A program made the position numbers and the translations under genes. From NCBI GenBank assembly GCA_020634515.1, contig JACKBL010000002.1, positions 434,001-498,000 of the forward strand: a stretch of DNA of 64,000 nt, given 5' to 3'. This document shows positions 53,181 through 61,557 of the stretch, piece by piece. Under the pieces are notes generated by a model that made no database searches, was not told the origin of the DNA, and was given only the letters and a program-made list of their open reading frames with translations. Position 1 is the stretch's first letter. The number at the start of each line of letters is the position of its first letter. The stretch is from Ardenticatenales bacterium. GTDB taxonomy: Bacteria > Chloroflexota > Anaerolineae > Promineifilales > Promineifilaceae.

Positions 53181-54602
53181 ATGCACACAATCAAATTCGG
53201 CACCGACGGTTGGCGCGGGCGCATTGCCGAGGATTATACGTTTGACAACGTGCGCCGCTGCGCCCAAGGATTCGCCGCCTACATGCACCGGCAAGGATTG
53301 GCGCAACAGGGCGTCATCATCGGCTACGACAAACGGTTCCACGCCAACAATTTTGCCGCCGCCGCCGCGGAAGTACTCGCCGCCAACGGCGTCCACGTCT
53401 GGCTCACCGATGGGGCCACCCCCACGCCCACCATTTCCTATGCCGTCGTAGACAAACAGGCGGGCGGCGCGATCAATATCACCGCCAGCCACAACCCGCC
53501 CGAAGATTGCGGCTTCAAAGTACGCGATCCCCACGGCGGCGCGATTGCCCCGGCGCAGTTGCAGCAAATCGAGCGCCTCATCCCGCCGGATATGGCCGGC
53601 GTGCGCCGCATGAAGTTGGACGACGCGCGCACCGATGGACTGGTGACGGTCTTCGACGCCAGTCCCGCCTATGTGCGCCAGCTTCACCGCCTGGTAGACC
53701 TGGCGCCGATCAAGGCGGCGGGCTTTGGCGTGCTGGTGGACTGTATGTGGGGCAATGGCGCGGGCTGGTTCCCCATGCTGTTGGCCGGCGGCCAGACAAC
53801 CATCCATGAAGTCCACAACGAGCGCAACCCCATTTTCCCGCACATGTCTCGCCCGGAGCCGATTCCGCCCAACGTGGACCACGGCCTCAGCTTCGTCTCC
53901 CGCCTGGGCGCGGACGTGGCCGTGATCAACGATGGCGACGCCGACCGTGTTGGCTTTGGCGATGAGCAGGGGCGTTTCATTGACCAACTGCGCGTCTACG
54001 GCCTGATCGGCTACTACTTGCTGGAGGTTCGCGGCCAGCGTGGCCCCATCGTGAAAACGATCTCCACCACGAAAATGCTAAACAAACTGGCCGCCATCTA
54101 CAACGTGCCCGTGTACGAAACGGGCGTGGGCTTCAAATACATCGCGCCGAAGATGATGGAAGTGGACGCGCTGGTGGGTGGTGAAGAGAGCGGCGGCTAC
54201 GCTTTTCGCGGCCACGTGCCGGAGCGAGACGGCATTCTCGCCGGGCTGTACCTGCTGGATATGATGGTGCGCACCGGGCAAAAGCCATCGCAGCTTCTGG
54301 ACACGCTTTTTGCGCTCGTGGGACCGCATTACTACCAGCGTATTGACACGCGCTTTGACCAGAGCCGCCGCGCGGAAACGCAGGCGTTGGTTGCCGCGGC
54401 GCAACCGACCACGATTGGCGGCCTGCGCGTGGTGGACAAAATCACCATTGATGGCTTCCAGTTTGTGATGGAAGATGGCGGCTGGCTGTTGATCCGTTTT
54501 AGCGGCACGGAACCCATCATCCGCGTCTACTGCGAAACCACCCACGAAGACCGGGTTGAGGCGATCCTGGCGGACGGTATGCGTATCGCCGGCCTGCGAT
54601 AA
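53181..54602 (+). CDS. Phosphoglucomutase/phosphomannomutase family protein
   Basis: The start is ATG 53181 with AAGGAG 6 nt upstream. The ~473-residue product has the four alpha-D-phosphohexomutase signatures in order: GTDGWRG at the start, the phosphoserine loop ITASHNPPEDCG, the metal loop INDGDADRVG, the sugar-binding loop GGEESGGYAF, and the phosphate-binding RFSGTEPIIRVY. It interconverts hexose 1- and 6-phosphates, fitting supply of mannose-1-phosphate for GDP-mannose. Glucose or glucosamine specificity cannot be excluded. Confidence 0.9.
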   Translation: MHTIKFGTDGWRGRIAEDYTFDNVRRCAQGFAAYMHRQGLAQQGVIIGYDKRFHANNFAAAAAEVLAANGVHVWLTDGATPTPTISYAVVDKQAGGAINITASHNPPEDCGFKVRDPHGGAIAPAQLQQIERLIPPDMAGVRRMKLDDARTDGLVTVFDASPAYVRQLHRLVDLAPIKAAGFGVLVDCMWGNGAGWFPMLLAGGQTTIHEVHNERNPIFPHMSRPEPIPPNVDHGLSFVSRLGADVAVINDGDADRVGFGDEQGRFIDQLRVYGLIGYYLLEVRGQRGPIVKTISTTKMLNKLAAIYNVPVYETGVGFKYIAPKMMEVDALVGGEESGGYAFRGHVPERDGILAGLYLLDMMVRTGQKPSQLLDTLFALVGPHYYQRIDTRFDQSRRAETQALVAAAQPTTIGGLRVVDKITIDGFQFVMEDGGWLLIRFSGTEPIIRVYCETTHEDRVEAILADGMRIAGLR

Positions 54603-54605
54603 CCA

Positions 54606-54733
54606 CCTTCCCGGAAGCTGACCAGATGCTAATTGGCGCGAGCTTCCGGGAAGGTTCGACCCTGAACTTCCATTCACCACCACCTTCCCGGAAGCTGACC
54701 AGATGCTAACCGGCGCGAGCTTCCGGGACGGTT
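54606..54733. repeat. Two tandem CTTCCCGGAAGCT inverted-repeat units
   Basis: Unit 1 has arms at 54606-54620 and 54642-54656 (ACCTTCCCGGAAGCT / AGCTTCCGGGAAGGT). Unit 2 has arms at 54683-54697 and 54719-54733, with one mismatch. Period is 77 bp. Both centres read GACCAGATGCTAA. It lies in the gap between the mutase and the thioesterase gene. Confidence 0.85.
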
Positions 54734-54749
54734 TGACCATCTACCCGAT

Positions 54750-55226
54750 ATGACCCAATCAAAAGCGTTTCAAGATTATTATCCTGATGACACCAGTCAT
54801 TGCTATGGCTGCGGTCGTCTCAATGAACATGGGCTGCAGATCAAGAGTCACTGGGATGGCGAGGAGGCGGTGTGCGTTTTTCAGCCACGCCCATACCACA
54901 CGGCCATACCGGGCTACGTTTATGGCGGCTTGATTGCTTCCTTGATTGATTGCCACAGCACGGGGACGGCTTCGGCGGCGGTCTACCGCGCCGAGGGGCG
55001 GGAGATGGGGTCGGAACCCGTGCCCCGCTACGTGACGGCGTCGCTGCATGTGGATTATTTGCGCCCGACGCCGTTGGATGGTCCGCTGGAGGTGCGCGCG
55101 CGGGTGAAGGAGATTAAGGGGCGGAAGACGGTCGTGGTTTGCTCTCTGTGGGCGGAAGGCGTGGAGACGGCGCGGGGGGAGGTGGTGGTTGTGCAAATGC
55201 CGGCATCTTTCCTACGCCAACCCTGA
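54750..55226 (+). CDS. Hotdog-fold (PaaI-type) thioesterase
   Basis: The 158-residue product has HCYGCGRLNEHGLQIKSHWDG at the start and the hotdog helix PGYVYGGLIASLIDCHSTGTA, with VTASLHVDYLRPTPLDGPLEVRARV after it. This is the classic acyl-CoA thioesterase pattern, Asp in the helix taking the catalytic role. The CYGCG motif is common in this subgroup. The stop and the next ATG are one nucleotide apart, so TatD is coupled. Acyl substrate unknown. Confidence 0.85.
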   Translation: MTQSKAFQDYYPDDTSHCYGCGRLNEHGLQIKSHWDGEEAVCVFQPRPYHTAIPGYVYGGLIASLIDCHSTGTASAAVYRAEGREMGSEPVPRYVTASLHVDYLRPTPLDGPLEVRARVKEIKGRKTVVVCSLWAEGVETARGEVVVVQMPASFLRQP

Positions 55227-55227
55227 C

Positions 55228-56013
55228 ATGCTCATCGACACCCACTGCCACCTCGACTTTGACCGCTTTCACGACGACCTTCCCGCCGTGATCGCCCGCG
55301 CCGCCGCCGTCGGCGTGCGCCGCATCATCGTTCCCGCCCTCCATCCCGACAACTGGCAGGCTGTTCTCCACCTCGCCGAAAACTACGAGAGCGTCTACGC
55401 CGCCCTGGGCGTCCACCCCAACTCCTGCGCCGATTGGGATGACCGGTGGCTGGCGACTCTCCGTTTATTGGCGCGGCATGAAAAATGCGTGGCAATTGGG
55501 GAAATTGGGCTAGACTACTACTGGGATCTGGCCCCAAAAACTGTACAGCACCGCGCTTTTGCGGCACAATTAGCGCTGGCGGCGGAGCTTCATCTCCCCG
55601 CCATCGTTCACAATCGGGAATCAGACCCCGATCTGTTGCGCCTGCTCATGGACTCTCCCCTGGCCGGGCGCGCGGAAGCCGGTGTCCTGCACTCCTTTGC
55701 CGCCACCTGGGAACTGGCCCAGCAGGCCCTCGCCGCCGGCTTTTATCTGGGATTCACGGGTCCCGTCACCTTCAAAAAAGCAGACGCGCTGCGAGCCGTG
55801 GCTGTGCGCGTTCCCGAAGAACGCATCCTGGTAGAGACGGATGCGCCATTTCTGACGCCCCATCCCTACCGCGGCCAACGCAACGAACCCGCCTACGTCC
55901 TCTACATCGCGGCGCGGCTGGCGGCGGAGCGAGGCGTTTCCGAGACCGCCTTTGCCGCCCAGACCACGGCGAATGCCATTCGCCTCTTCCCTGGGTTGGG
56001 CGCAAACTTTTAG
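55228..56013 (+). CDS. TatD family metal-dependent hydrolase
   Basis: The ~261-residue product starts MLIDTHCHLDFDRF (HxH metal site) and shows AIGEIGLDYYW, LPAIVHNRESD, LHSFAATWE and VETDAPFLTP, the full TatD signature set. Members are 3'-5' DNA/RNA exonucleases involved in DNA quality control. ATG 55228 is chosen since the motif lies directly behind it. A TGCCGGCA octamer spans the end of the upstream gene (55198). Confidence 0.92.
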   Translation: MLIDTHCHLDFDRFHDDLPAVIARAAAVGVRRIIVPALHPDNWQAVLHLAENYESVYAALGVHPNSCADWDDRWLATLRLLARHEKCVAIGEIGLDYYWDLAPKTVQHRAFAAQLALAAELHLPAIVHNRESDPDLLRLLMDSPLAGRAEAGVLHSFAATWELAQQALAAGFYLGFTGPVTFKKADALRAVAVRVPEERILVETDAPFLTPHPYRGQRNEPAYVLYIAARLAAERGVSETAFAAQTTANAIRLFPGLGANF

Positions 56014-56023
56014 GCCATATCCG

Positions 56024-56102
56024 TCACTGAAAAAACCGGGTTTTTCGAGTGTCCGGCCGATGTGTAAAAACCCGGTTTTTGGCCTTTTTTCAGTAGAGTC
56101 AA
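56024..56102. repeat. Second copy of the MITE-like CCGGGTTTTT element
   Basis: TCACTGAAAAAACCGGG ... CCCGGTTTTTGGCCTTTTTT-CAGTAGAGTC, the reverse orientation of 45494-45589 and about 20 nt shorter in the middle. It is intergenic between TatD and the polyprenyl synthase. I see no clear target duplication here. Confidence 0.8.
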
Positions 56103-56176
56103 GATTGGTTCTTTCTTGGCGAATGAACCAATCTGAAAATGCCCGCCGGCCCTATCAACCGAGAAGTTACTGTTTC

Positions 56177-57175
56177 ATGCAAACCGCACAACTTGACGTG
56201 AAAAAAGCAGACGCAATCGACATCTTTGAGCCTATTCAGGCGCAATTGCAGCAGGTGGAAGCGCGCATGCGCGAGATGACCGTTATCGCGCATCCGGCCC
56301 TGGTGTCGGCCTTGCAATATCTGCTACAGAGCGGTGGCAAACGCGCCCGCCCGGCGGTGACGCTGCTCACCGGCGACGCCATGAAAGCACCGGAAGCGGC
56401 GCTCATTGATCTGGCCGGCGCGGTGGAATTGCTGCATACGGCCAGCCTGGTGCATGACGACATCATCGACGGGGCGTTGCTGCGGCGCGGTGTCAGCACC
56501 CTGAATGCTACCTGGTCTCCGGGGGCCACCATTCTCACCGGCGACTTCATTTTTGCCCGCGCCGCGCAGTTGGCCGCCGCCACGGGCAGTGTGCGTGTCA
56601 TGTCGCTGTTCGCCCAATGCCTGATGACGATTTGCAATGGCGAATTGAACCAGCTTTTTGAGGGGCGCAGCGGTGAACGGGAGCGTCAGGCGTATTATGA
56701 TCGCATTTATGCCAAAACGGCGTCGCTGTTTTCTCTGGCCGGCGAGGCTGCCGCGGTTCTGGCAACGGACGACGAGGGGGTGATCGCGGAAATGCGCCGC
56801 TTTGGGGAAAAATTGGGCATGGCCTTTCAGATCGTGGACGATATTCTCGATTTTGTGGGCAAGGAAACGGCGGTGGGGAAGCCGCTGGGGAGTGATTTGC
56901 GCCAGGGGCTGGTGACGCTGCCCACGCTCTATTTCCTGGAGCAATACCCTGAGGATGATCGCGTGGTGAGTGTGCTGAATGGGCACAAACGGGACCCGGA
57001 ACGACTGGCGCAGGCATTGGCGGCGGTGCGGGAGTCGGAAGCGATTTCGCTGGCGCTGGCGGAGGCGCGGGATTTTGTGAATGAGGCGCGTCGTTCTTTG
57101 CGGATAATGCCGGCATCCTCCCAACGAGACGCTCTGGAATCCCTGGCCGAATACATCGTAGCCCGCGACCTCTAA
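56177..57175 (+). CDS. Polyprenyl diphosphate synthase (trans-isoprenyl)
   Basis: The ~332-residue product has GGKRARPAVTLL, the first Asp-rich motif LVHDDIIDGA followed by RRG, GDFIFARAAQLAA, and the second Asp-rich motif IVDDILDFVG. It condenses isopentenyl diphosphate units to make the quinone side chain or another long prenyl chain. ATG 56177 is the likely start (MQTAQLDVKK); an in-frame ATG at 56123 would add 18 residues. Coupled functions with the glycosyltransferases that follow are possible, but trans-prenyl enzymes do not usually make the glycan carrier. Confidence 0.9.
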   Translation: MQTAQLDVKKADAIDIFEPIQAQLQQVEARMREMTVIAHPALVSALQYLLQSGGKRARPAVTLLTGDAMKAPEAALIDLAGAVELLHTASLVHDDIIDGALLRRGVSTLNATWSPGATILTGDFIFARAAQLAAATGSVRVMSLFAQCLMTICNGELNQLFEGRSGERERQAYYDRIYAKTASLFSLAGEAAAVLATDDEGVIAEMRRFGEKLGMAFQIVDDILDFVGKETAVGKPLGSDLRQGLVTLPTLYFLEQYPEDDRVVSVLNGHKRDPERLAQALAAVRESEAISLALAEARDFVNEARRSLRIMPASSQRDALESLAEYIVARDL

Positions 57176-57184
57176 TTAGCCTTC

Positions 57185-58138
57185 ATGCCTCCTTCCGCGC
57201 CACACAGTCCCATCGATCTCTCCATCATCATCGTCAGTTGGAACGTGCGTGACCTGCTGCGCCGTTGCCTTCATGCCATCCGGGACAACGCAGGCGAGCT
57301 AAACCTGGACATCATCGTCGTGGACAGCGCCTCCAGTGACGGCAGCGCCGAAATGGTCGCCCGCGAATTCCCCCACGTTCACCTCATCCCCTGCGCCGAA
57401 AACGTGGGCTTCCCCCGTGGCAACAACATCGGCCTGATCCAGGCCGCAGGCCGCTACCTTATGCTGCTGAACCCGGACACGGAAGTCATCGGCGACGCCC
57501 TGCCGCGCCTCGTCGCCTACCTCGACGCCCACCCTGACGTGGGCATGATTGGTCCCCAGTTGCGCAACAGCGATGGCTCCGTCCAATCCTCCCGCCGCCG
57601 TTTTCCCACCCTCCTCACCGCCTTCTTTGAATCCACCTGGCTGCAACCCTACGCACCCGCCGCCATCCTGCGCCGCTACTACGCCGAGGACATCCCCGAC
57701 GACCAGATCGCCGACGTGGACTGGCTCGTCGGCGCGGCCATCATGACGCGGCGCGAGGTTGTGGGGCAGATAGGGGACATGGACGAAGCGTACTTCATGT
57801 ACTCCGAAGAATTGGACTGGTGCCGGCGCGTCAAGGCCGCCGGATGGCGCGTGGTCTACTTCCCCGCCGCGCAAATCATGCACCACGTCGGCAAGAGCAG
57901 CGAACAAGCCGTCACGGCGCGGCACGTCAACTTCCAACGCGCCAAACTGCGCTATTTCCAAAAGTACCACGGACGGGCCGCCGCCCTCATGCTGCGCCTT
58001 TTCTTGCTAAACAGCTACGCCGGGCAGCTTGGGTTGGAAGCAGCCAAAGGACTCCTCGGCCACCGCCGCGCCCTGCGCTGGCAGCGGGTCCGATCCTATT
58101 GGCAGGTGTTGCGTTCCGGTCTGCCGCCCGCCGGGTAA
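57185..58138 (+). CDS. Family 2 glycosyltransferase, rhamnosyltransferase-like
   Basis: The 317-residue product has the start LSIIIVSWNVRDLLRRCL, the sugar-nucleotide motif VVDSASSDGSAEM, NVGFPRGNNIGL, the DXD equivalent LLNPDTEV, VDWLVGAAIMTRRE and YSEELDWCRRV. This is the WbbL-like GT2 subgroup that transfers rhamnose or other deoxyhexoses. A C-terminal hydrophobic stretch (AALMLRLFLLNSYAG) could sit at the membrane. It starts 9 nt after the polyprenyl synthase stop. Confidence 0.88.
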   Translation: MPPSAPHSPIDLSIIIVSWNVRDLLRRCLHAIRDNAGELNLDIIVVDSASSDGSAEMVAREFPHVHLIPCAENVGFPRGNNIGLIQAAGRYLMLLNPDTEVIGDALPRLVAYLDAHPDVGMIGPQLRNSDGSVQSSRRRFPTLLTAFFESTWLQPYAPAAILRRYYAEDIPDDQIADVDWLVGAAIMTRREVVGQIGDMDEAYFMYSEELDWCRRVKAAGWRVVYFPAAQIMHHVGKSSEQAVTARHVNFQRAKLRYFQKYHGRAAALMLRLFLLNSYAGQLGLEAAKGLLGHRRALRWQRVRSYWQVLRSGLPPAG

Positions 58139-58145
58139 CGCCAAC

Positions 58146-58203
58146 GTAACTACTAACGTTCTCTGGAGATTGGACCATTTTAGAGAAAATGGGTCCGATC
58201 TCC
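58146..58203. repeat. Intergenic repeat, ATTGGACC family, copy C (short)
   Basis: GTAACTACTAACGTTCTCTG, then arms GGAGATTGGACCATTTT and AAAATGGGTCCGATCTCC around a very short loop. It has lost the central ~25 nt of copies A and B. It lies in the 75-nt gap between two glycosyltransferase genes, where it may act as an RNA hairpin. Confidence 0.75.
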
Positions 58204-58213
58204 ACTCGTGTTT

Positions 58214-59404
58214 ATGCTAAAGATTGGACTCGTTACAGGTGAGTATCCCCCCATGGAAGGCGGGGTGGGTGCGTTTACGCAAGAATTGGCGCGGGCGTTG
58301 GCCGCCCTGGGTCACGACGTGACCATCTTTACCAACAGCCGCGCCCGCCCGCCAGACACGCCGCGCCGCCTCAACCTGCTGCGGCAACCCGTGGAATTGG
58401 CGTTTGCCCACCTGTATCCGCGCGCGTACCGTTGGCGCTGGCGGGATGTGGGGCTGCTGGCCGACCTGGTGATGGAAAAAGAGTTGGATGTGGTGAACAT
58501 CCAATACCAGGCGGCAGCCTATAACATGCGCCATCCGGCTATCAATCTGGCCCCCTGGCGGCTGAAAGGATTGGTTCCCACGGTAGTTACATTCCACGAC
58601 TTGCGCGTGCCCTACCTGTTCCCCAAAGCGGGACCGCTGCGCCGTCTGGCGGTGCGCCGGATGGCCGCCGACGCGCATGGCGTGATTGCCACCAATCGCG
58701 CCGACGCGGACGCGCTGGCGGCGTGGGGGATTGCCGCAACCGTGATTCCCATTGGCAGCAACATTACGGCGACGACGCCCGCGCCGACGGCCATCGCCGA
58801 CCTGCGTCACCGGTTGGGGCTTGCGCCGGACGATCTGCTGCTAGGGTATTTTGGCTTCCTCAACCCCAGCAAGGGGGCGGATACGCTGCTGACGGCCCTG
58901 GCCGCTTGCCCGCCGCATACGCATCTGGTTTTTATCGGTGGGCGCACGGGAGCCAGCGATCCGACCACCAATCAGGCGTTTTTCGCCGAACTGGACGACC
59001 TGATCACGCGGCTTGACCTGGGCGCGCGCGTGCATTGGACGGGGTTTGTTCCCGAAGCGGCGGTTTCCACGTACTTGCACGCGGCGGACTTGATGGTGAT
59101 GCCGTATCGGGATGGCGTCTCGCTGCGGCGGGGGACGTTGATGGCGGTGTTGGCGCATGGCCGCCCGTTGATTACGACGGAGCCGGGCAGCCCGACGCCG
59201 GAGTTGGTGCATGGGGAGAATGTGTGGTTTGTGCCGGCAAATGCCCCCCACCTCCTCGCGCAAGCCATCCAAACCCTGGCCGCCCACCCGGATTGGCGCG
59301 ACCGCCTGGGCCACGGCGCGCACCAACTGGCCGACCCGTTCACCTGGGACAAAATCGCCGCCCAGACCGCCGCCTATTTGCGCCAGATGGTTGCCCGGCG
59401 CTGA
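58214..59404 (+). CDS. Family 4 glycosyltransferase
   Basis: The ~396-residue product has the GT-B start KIGLVTGEYPPMEGGVGAFT, YFGFLNPSKGADTLLTAL, HWTGFVPEAAVSTYLHAADL and the nucleotide-sugar binding region MPYRDGVSLRRGTLMAVLAHG...TTEPGSPTPELV, which has the usual E-x7-E-like spacing altered to PGSPTPE. ATG 58214 is preferred to GTG 58208. It probably uses a GDP- or UDP-sugar for a surface polymer. The octamer at 59232 divides a G-rich from a C-rich half of the 3' end. Confidence 0.88.
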   Translation: MLKIGLVTGEYPPMEGGVGAFTQELARALAALGHDVTIFTNSRARPPDTPRRLNLLRQPVELAFAHLYPRAYRWRWRDVGLLADLVMEKELDVVNIQYQAAAYNMRHPAINLAPWRLKGLVPTVVTFHDLRVPYLFPKAGPLRRLAVRRMAADAHGVIATNRADADALAAWGIAATVIPIGSNITATTPAPTAIADLRHRLGLAPDDLLLGYFGFLNPSKGADTLLTALAACPPHTHLVFIGGRTGASDPTTNQAFFAELDDLITRLDLGARVHWTGFVPEAAVSTYLHAADLMVMPYRDGVSLRRGTLMAVLAHGRPLITTEPGSPTPELVHGENVWFVPANAPHLLAQAIQTLAAHPDWRDRLGHGAHQLADPFTWDKIAAQTAAYLRQMVARR

Positions 59405-59408
59405 CCGT

Positions 59409-60611
59409 TTACGGCTGCGGCAGTGTCCCCAGGCGGGACCAACCGGCGCTCCCCAGATCAATCAGCCCCAACGTATTCCCCACCAGCACGGCGATAGCCG
59501 AGCCATCCGGCAGCCAGGCCGCCGCCACAGCCGCGCCCGTCACCGGCGCACTCAGCGCTGTTAAACTGTCGCCGTCCACCTTGATCAGGTACAGCGCGGC
59601 TTCGGCGGGGGCGGCGGCGGCGATGAAGGCGATGTGCGCGCCATCGGGCGACCAGGCGAACTGCCGCAGATGTAGAGTCTGGTTGGAGACGAGCGTGACT
59701 TGCCCGCTGCCGTCCGGCTGCGTCGTCTGCAATCCCCAGCCCGCGTCGATGCCGGCATTCAGTGGCGCAGACAGAAAGGCGATACGCTGGCCGCTGGGGG
59801 ACCAGGCCGGCTGCTGCGCGCAAATGTCCTCACCCGTGAGGCGGACGGGATCGCCCCCCGCCGCCGCCAGCCAATACAGCCCATCGGCGGCAACGACGGC
59901 CAGGTCCCGGCCATCGGGCGACCAGGCGGGGCCACTGTTGAAGATGTCGCGGGCAGTGCCGGCGGCATCCCCACGCAGCGTGGCCAATTGGCGCAGGCTG
60001 AAGCGCATGAGTGGGTCGCTGTCGCCGTCTGGCGTGAGCAGCATCAGGCCGGAGGCGGCCAGTCCGGCTTCGTCGCGGCGGCGGTCGGTGTGGATGAGGG
60101 CGACCTGGTCGCCGGTGGGGGACCAGGCGGGGAAGGCGTGCTGCCAGCCGATGTCGATTTCGCCCGCTGCTTCCCCATTGGCGTTGAGGAGGTTGAGGGT
60201 GCGCCCGGACGTGCCGGCATATACCAACCGATCCTCCGCCACATCCCAGGAAAATGCCCAGCCATCATCCGCCACCAATCGCAGCGCCCCCACCGTCCCC
60301 GCGCGCGCCGCGGCCATGTCCAACAGATAAAGTCGGCTGCGCGTCGATTCCTGATAGCCGTAGGCGAGCACCGCGCCATCGGCGGAAAAAGCGAGCAGAT
60401 GGGACGAGCCGGGCGGAGGGCAGGGCGGTGTTTCGGTGGGGGCGGTGATGGCCACGGACGTTGCCGGCACGGTGGCCGCCGCGGGAGTGACCGTAGGGGT
60501 GGTTGCCGCGCCCTGGCAGGCGACGGCGCAGAGGAGCAGGCAGAGCGCCAGCCAGCCCAGCCGCGCGTGGCGTTGGGGGCGCGAATGTGGGGCATGGAGG
60601 AGTTGGTTCAT
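59409..60611 (-). CDS. TolB-like propeller lipoprotein
   Basis: The start is ATG 60611 before the lipoprotein signal (LGWLALCLLLCAVAC). The ~400-residue product has a Thr/Pro linker and repeated PD40 blades (LLAFSADGAVLAYGY, FPAWSPTGDQVALI, GPAWSPDGRDLAVV, QPAWSPSGQRIAFL, QFAWSPDGAHIAFI, AAAWLPDGSAIAVL). The propeller is predicted to be anchored outside the cell. It is convergent with the GT4 gene (stops 4 nt apart). The propeller is related in style to those at 2-901 and 28360-29565. Binding partner unknown. Confidence 0.82.
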   Translation of the reverse strand: MNQLLHAPHSRPQRHARLGWLALCLLLCAVACQGAATTPTVTPAAATVPATSVAITAPTETPPCPPPGSSHLLAFSADGAVLAYGYQESTRSRLYLLDMAAARAGTVGALRLVADDGWAFSWDVAEDRLVYAGTSGRTLNLLNANGEAAGEIDIGWQHAFPAWSPTGDQVALIHTDRRRDEAGLAASGLMLLTPDGDSDPLMRFSLRQLATLRGDAAGTARDIFNSGPAWSPDGRDLAVVAADGLYWLAAAGGDPVRLTGEDICAQQPAWSPSGQRIAFLSAPLNAGIDAGWGLQTTQPDGSGQVTLVSNQTLHLRQFAWSPDGAHIAFIAAAAPAEAALYLIKVDGDSLTALSAPVTGAAVAAAWLPDGSAIAVLVGNTLGLIDLGSAGWSRLGTLPQP

Positions 60612-60857
60612 GAGGATTTGCCGTGGTCTGGTGTGGTGGGAATGGATGGCTAATGGTAACATGGATGGCGTTGGACGCCACCGTTTTCCGTTGAAGACGG
60701 GCAATTGATGAGCCGGGCAATAGCCCGTCTCGAAGTTGTAACGTGGCAAGGGCGCATCCGCTGACAAGGGCTTTGCTGAGGAGGGGACGGATGCGCTGGA
60801 AGGGTTCTTCTTACCGGATAATCCGACGTGAATCTTGCGCGAACCATAAGGGCGAAT
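60612..60857. other. Divergent intergenic region
   Basis: About 245 bp between the divergent TolB-like gene and the kinase gene. No gene or clear promoter is visible. Confidence 0.4.
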
Positions 60858-61436
60858 ATGCCGGCAGACATCATCTTAATCGGACCCGTCAGAACCGGTA
60901 AATCCACGCTAAGCCGCCTTTTGGCCGAGAAGCTAGGGGTGCCCAATATCTCCCTGGATGAACTTCGCTGGCGTTACTATGCGGAGATTGGCTACGATGA
61001 GGCACTGGCGCGTCACATTCGTCAGACGGGTGGCTTTGTCGCCCTCGTCTTCTATTGGAAGCTGTTTGATGCCCATGCCGTGGAGCGCGTCCTCAGTGAG
61101 CATCAAAACTGCATCTTCAATTTTGGGGCGGGACATACCGTCAACGAGAACAGCGAGCTTTTTGCGCGGGTGCAGCGGGCGCTGACCGATTATGACCACG
61201 TCATTCTTATCTTGCCCTCGCCGGACGCGCAGCGGTCGATTGAGATTCTGAACGAACGTACCCAGGACCTGGTGGGATCATTCGGGCAAGGCTTTGATTG
61301 GAATACGTACTTCGTGCAGCATCCCGCGAATCGGAAACTGGCGAAATTTGTGGTCTATACGGAGGGCAAGTCGCCAGAGGAGACCCGAGACGAAATTCTG
61401 GACCTCGTGTACGGCGCGGACAAGGCGATTCCCTGA
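60858..61436 (+). CDS. P-loop kinase, shikimate/adenylate-kinase-like
   Basis: The ~192-residue product starts MPADIILIGPVRTGKSTLSR, a Walker A loop, with SLDELRWRYYAEIGYD and ILPSPDAQRSIEILNERTQDL after it. This is the small-molecule kinase fold of the shikimate/gluconate type, but without the shikimate-binding residues that I can recognise. A longer start at 60828 is possible. The first codons at the ATG are part of an ATGCCGGCA octamer. Substrate unknown. Confidence 0.75.
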   Translation: MPADIILIGPVRTGKSTLSRLLAEKLGVPNISLDELRWRYYAEIGYDEALARHIRQTGGFVALVFYWKLFDAHAVERVLSEHQNCIFNFGAGHTVNENSELFARVQRALTDYDHVILILPSPDAQRSIEILNERTQDLVGSFGQGFDWNTYFVQHPANRKLAKFVVYTEGKSPEETRDEILDLVYGADKAIP

Positions 61437-61557
61437 AGGTTTTGTTTGCCACCCTTCCTTCATCCGCTTTACACGGATGTGAAATATGGTACTATGAGTC
61501 GATTCCGGTTGTGTGAAGCTGTGCCGGCATTTTCCTCTCTCGCTCCCAGAGGCTCCC

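Noticed and set aside
53181..54602. Assignment of the phosphohexomutase as manB or glmM
   Set aside because: Family motifs are clear but sugar specificity cannot be read from sequence by eye.
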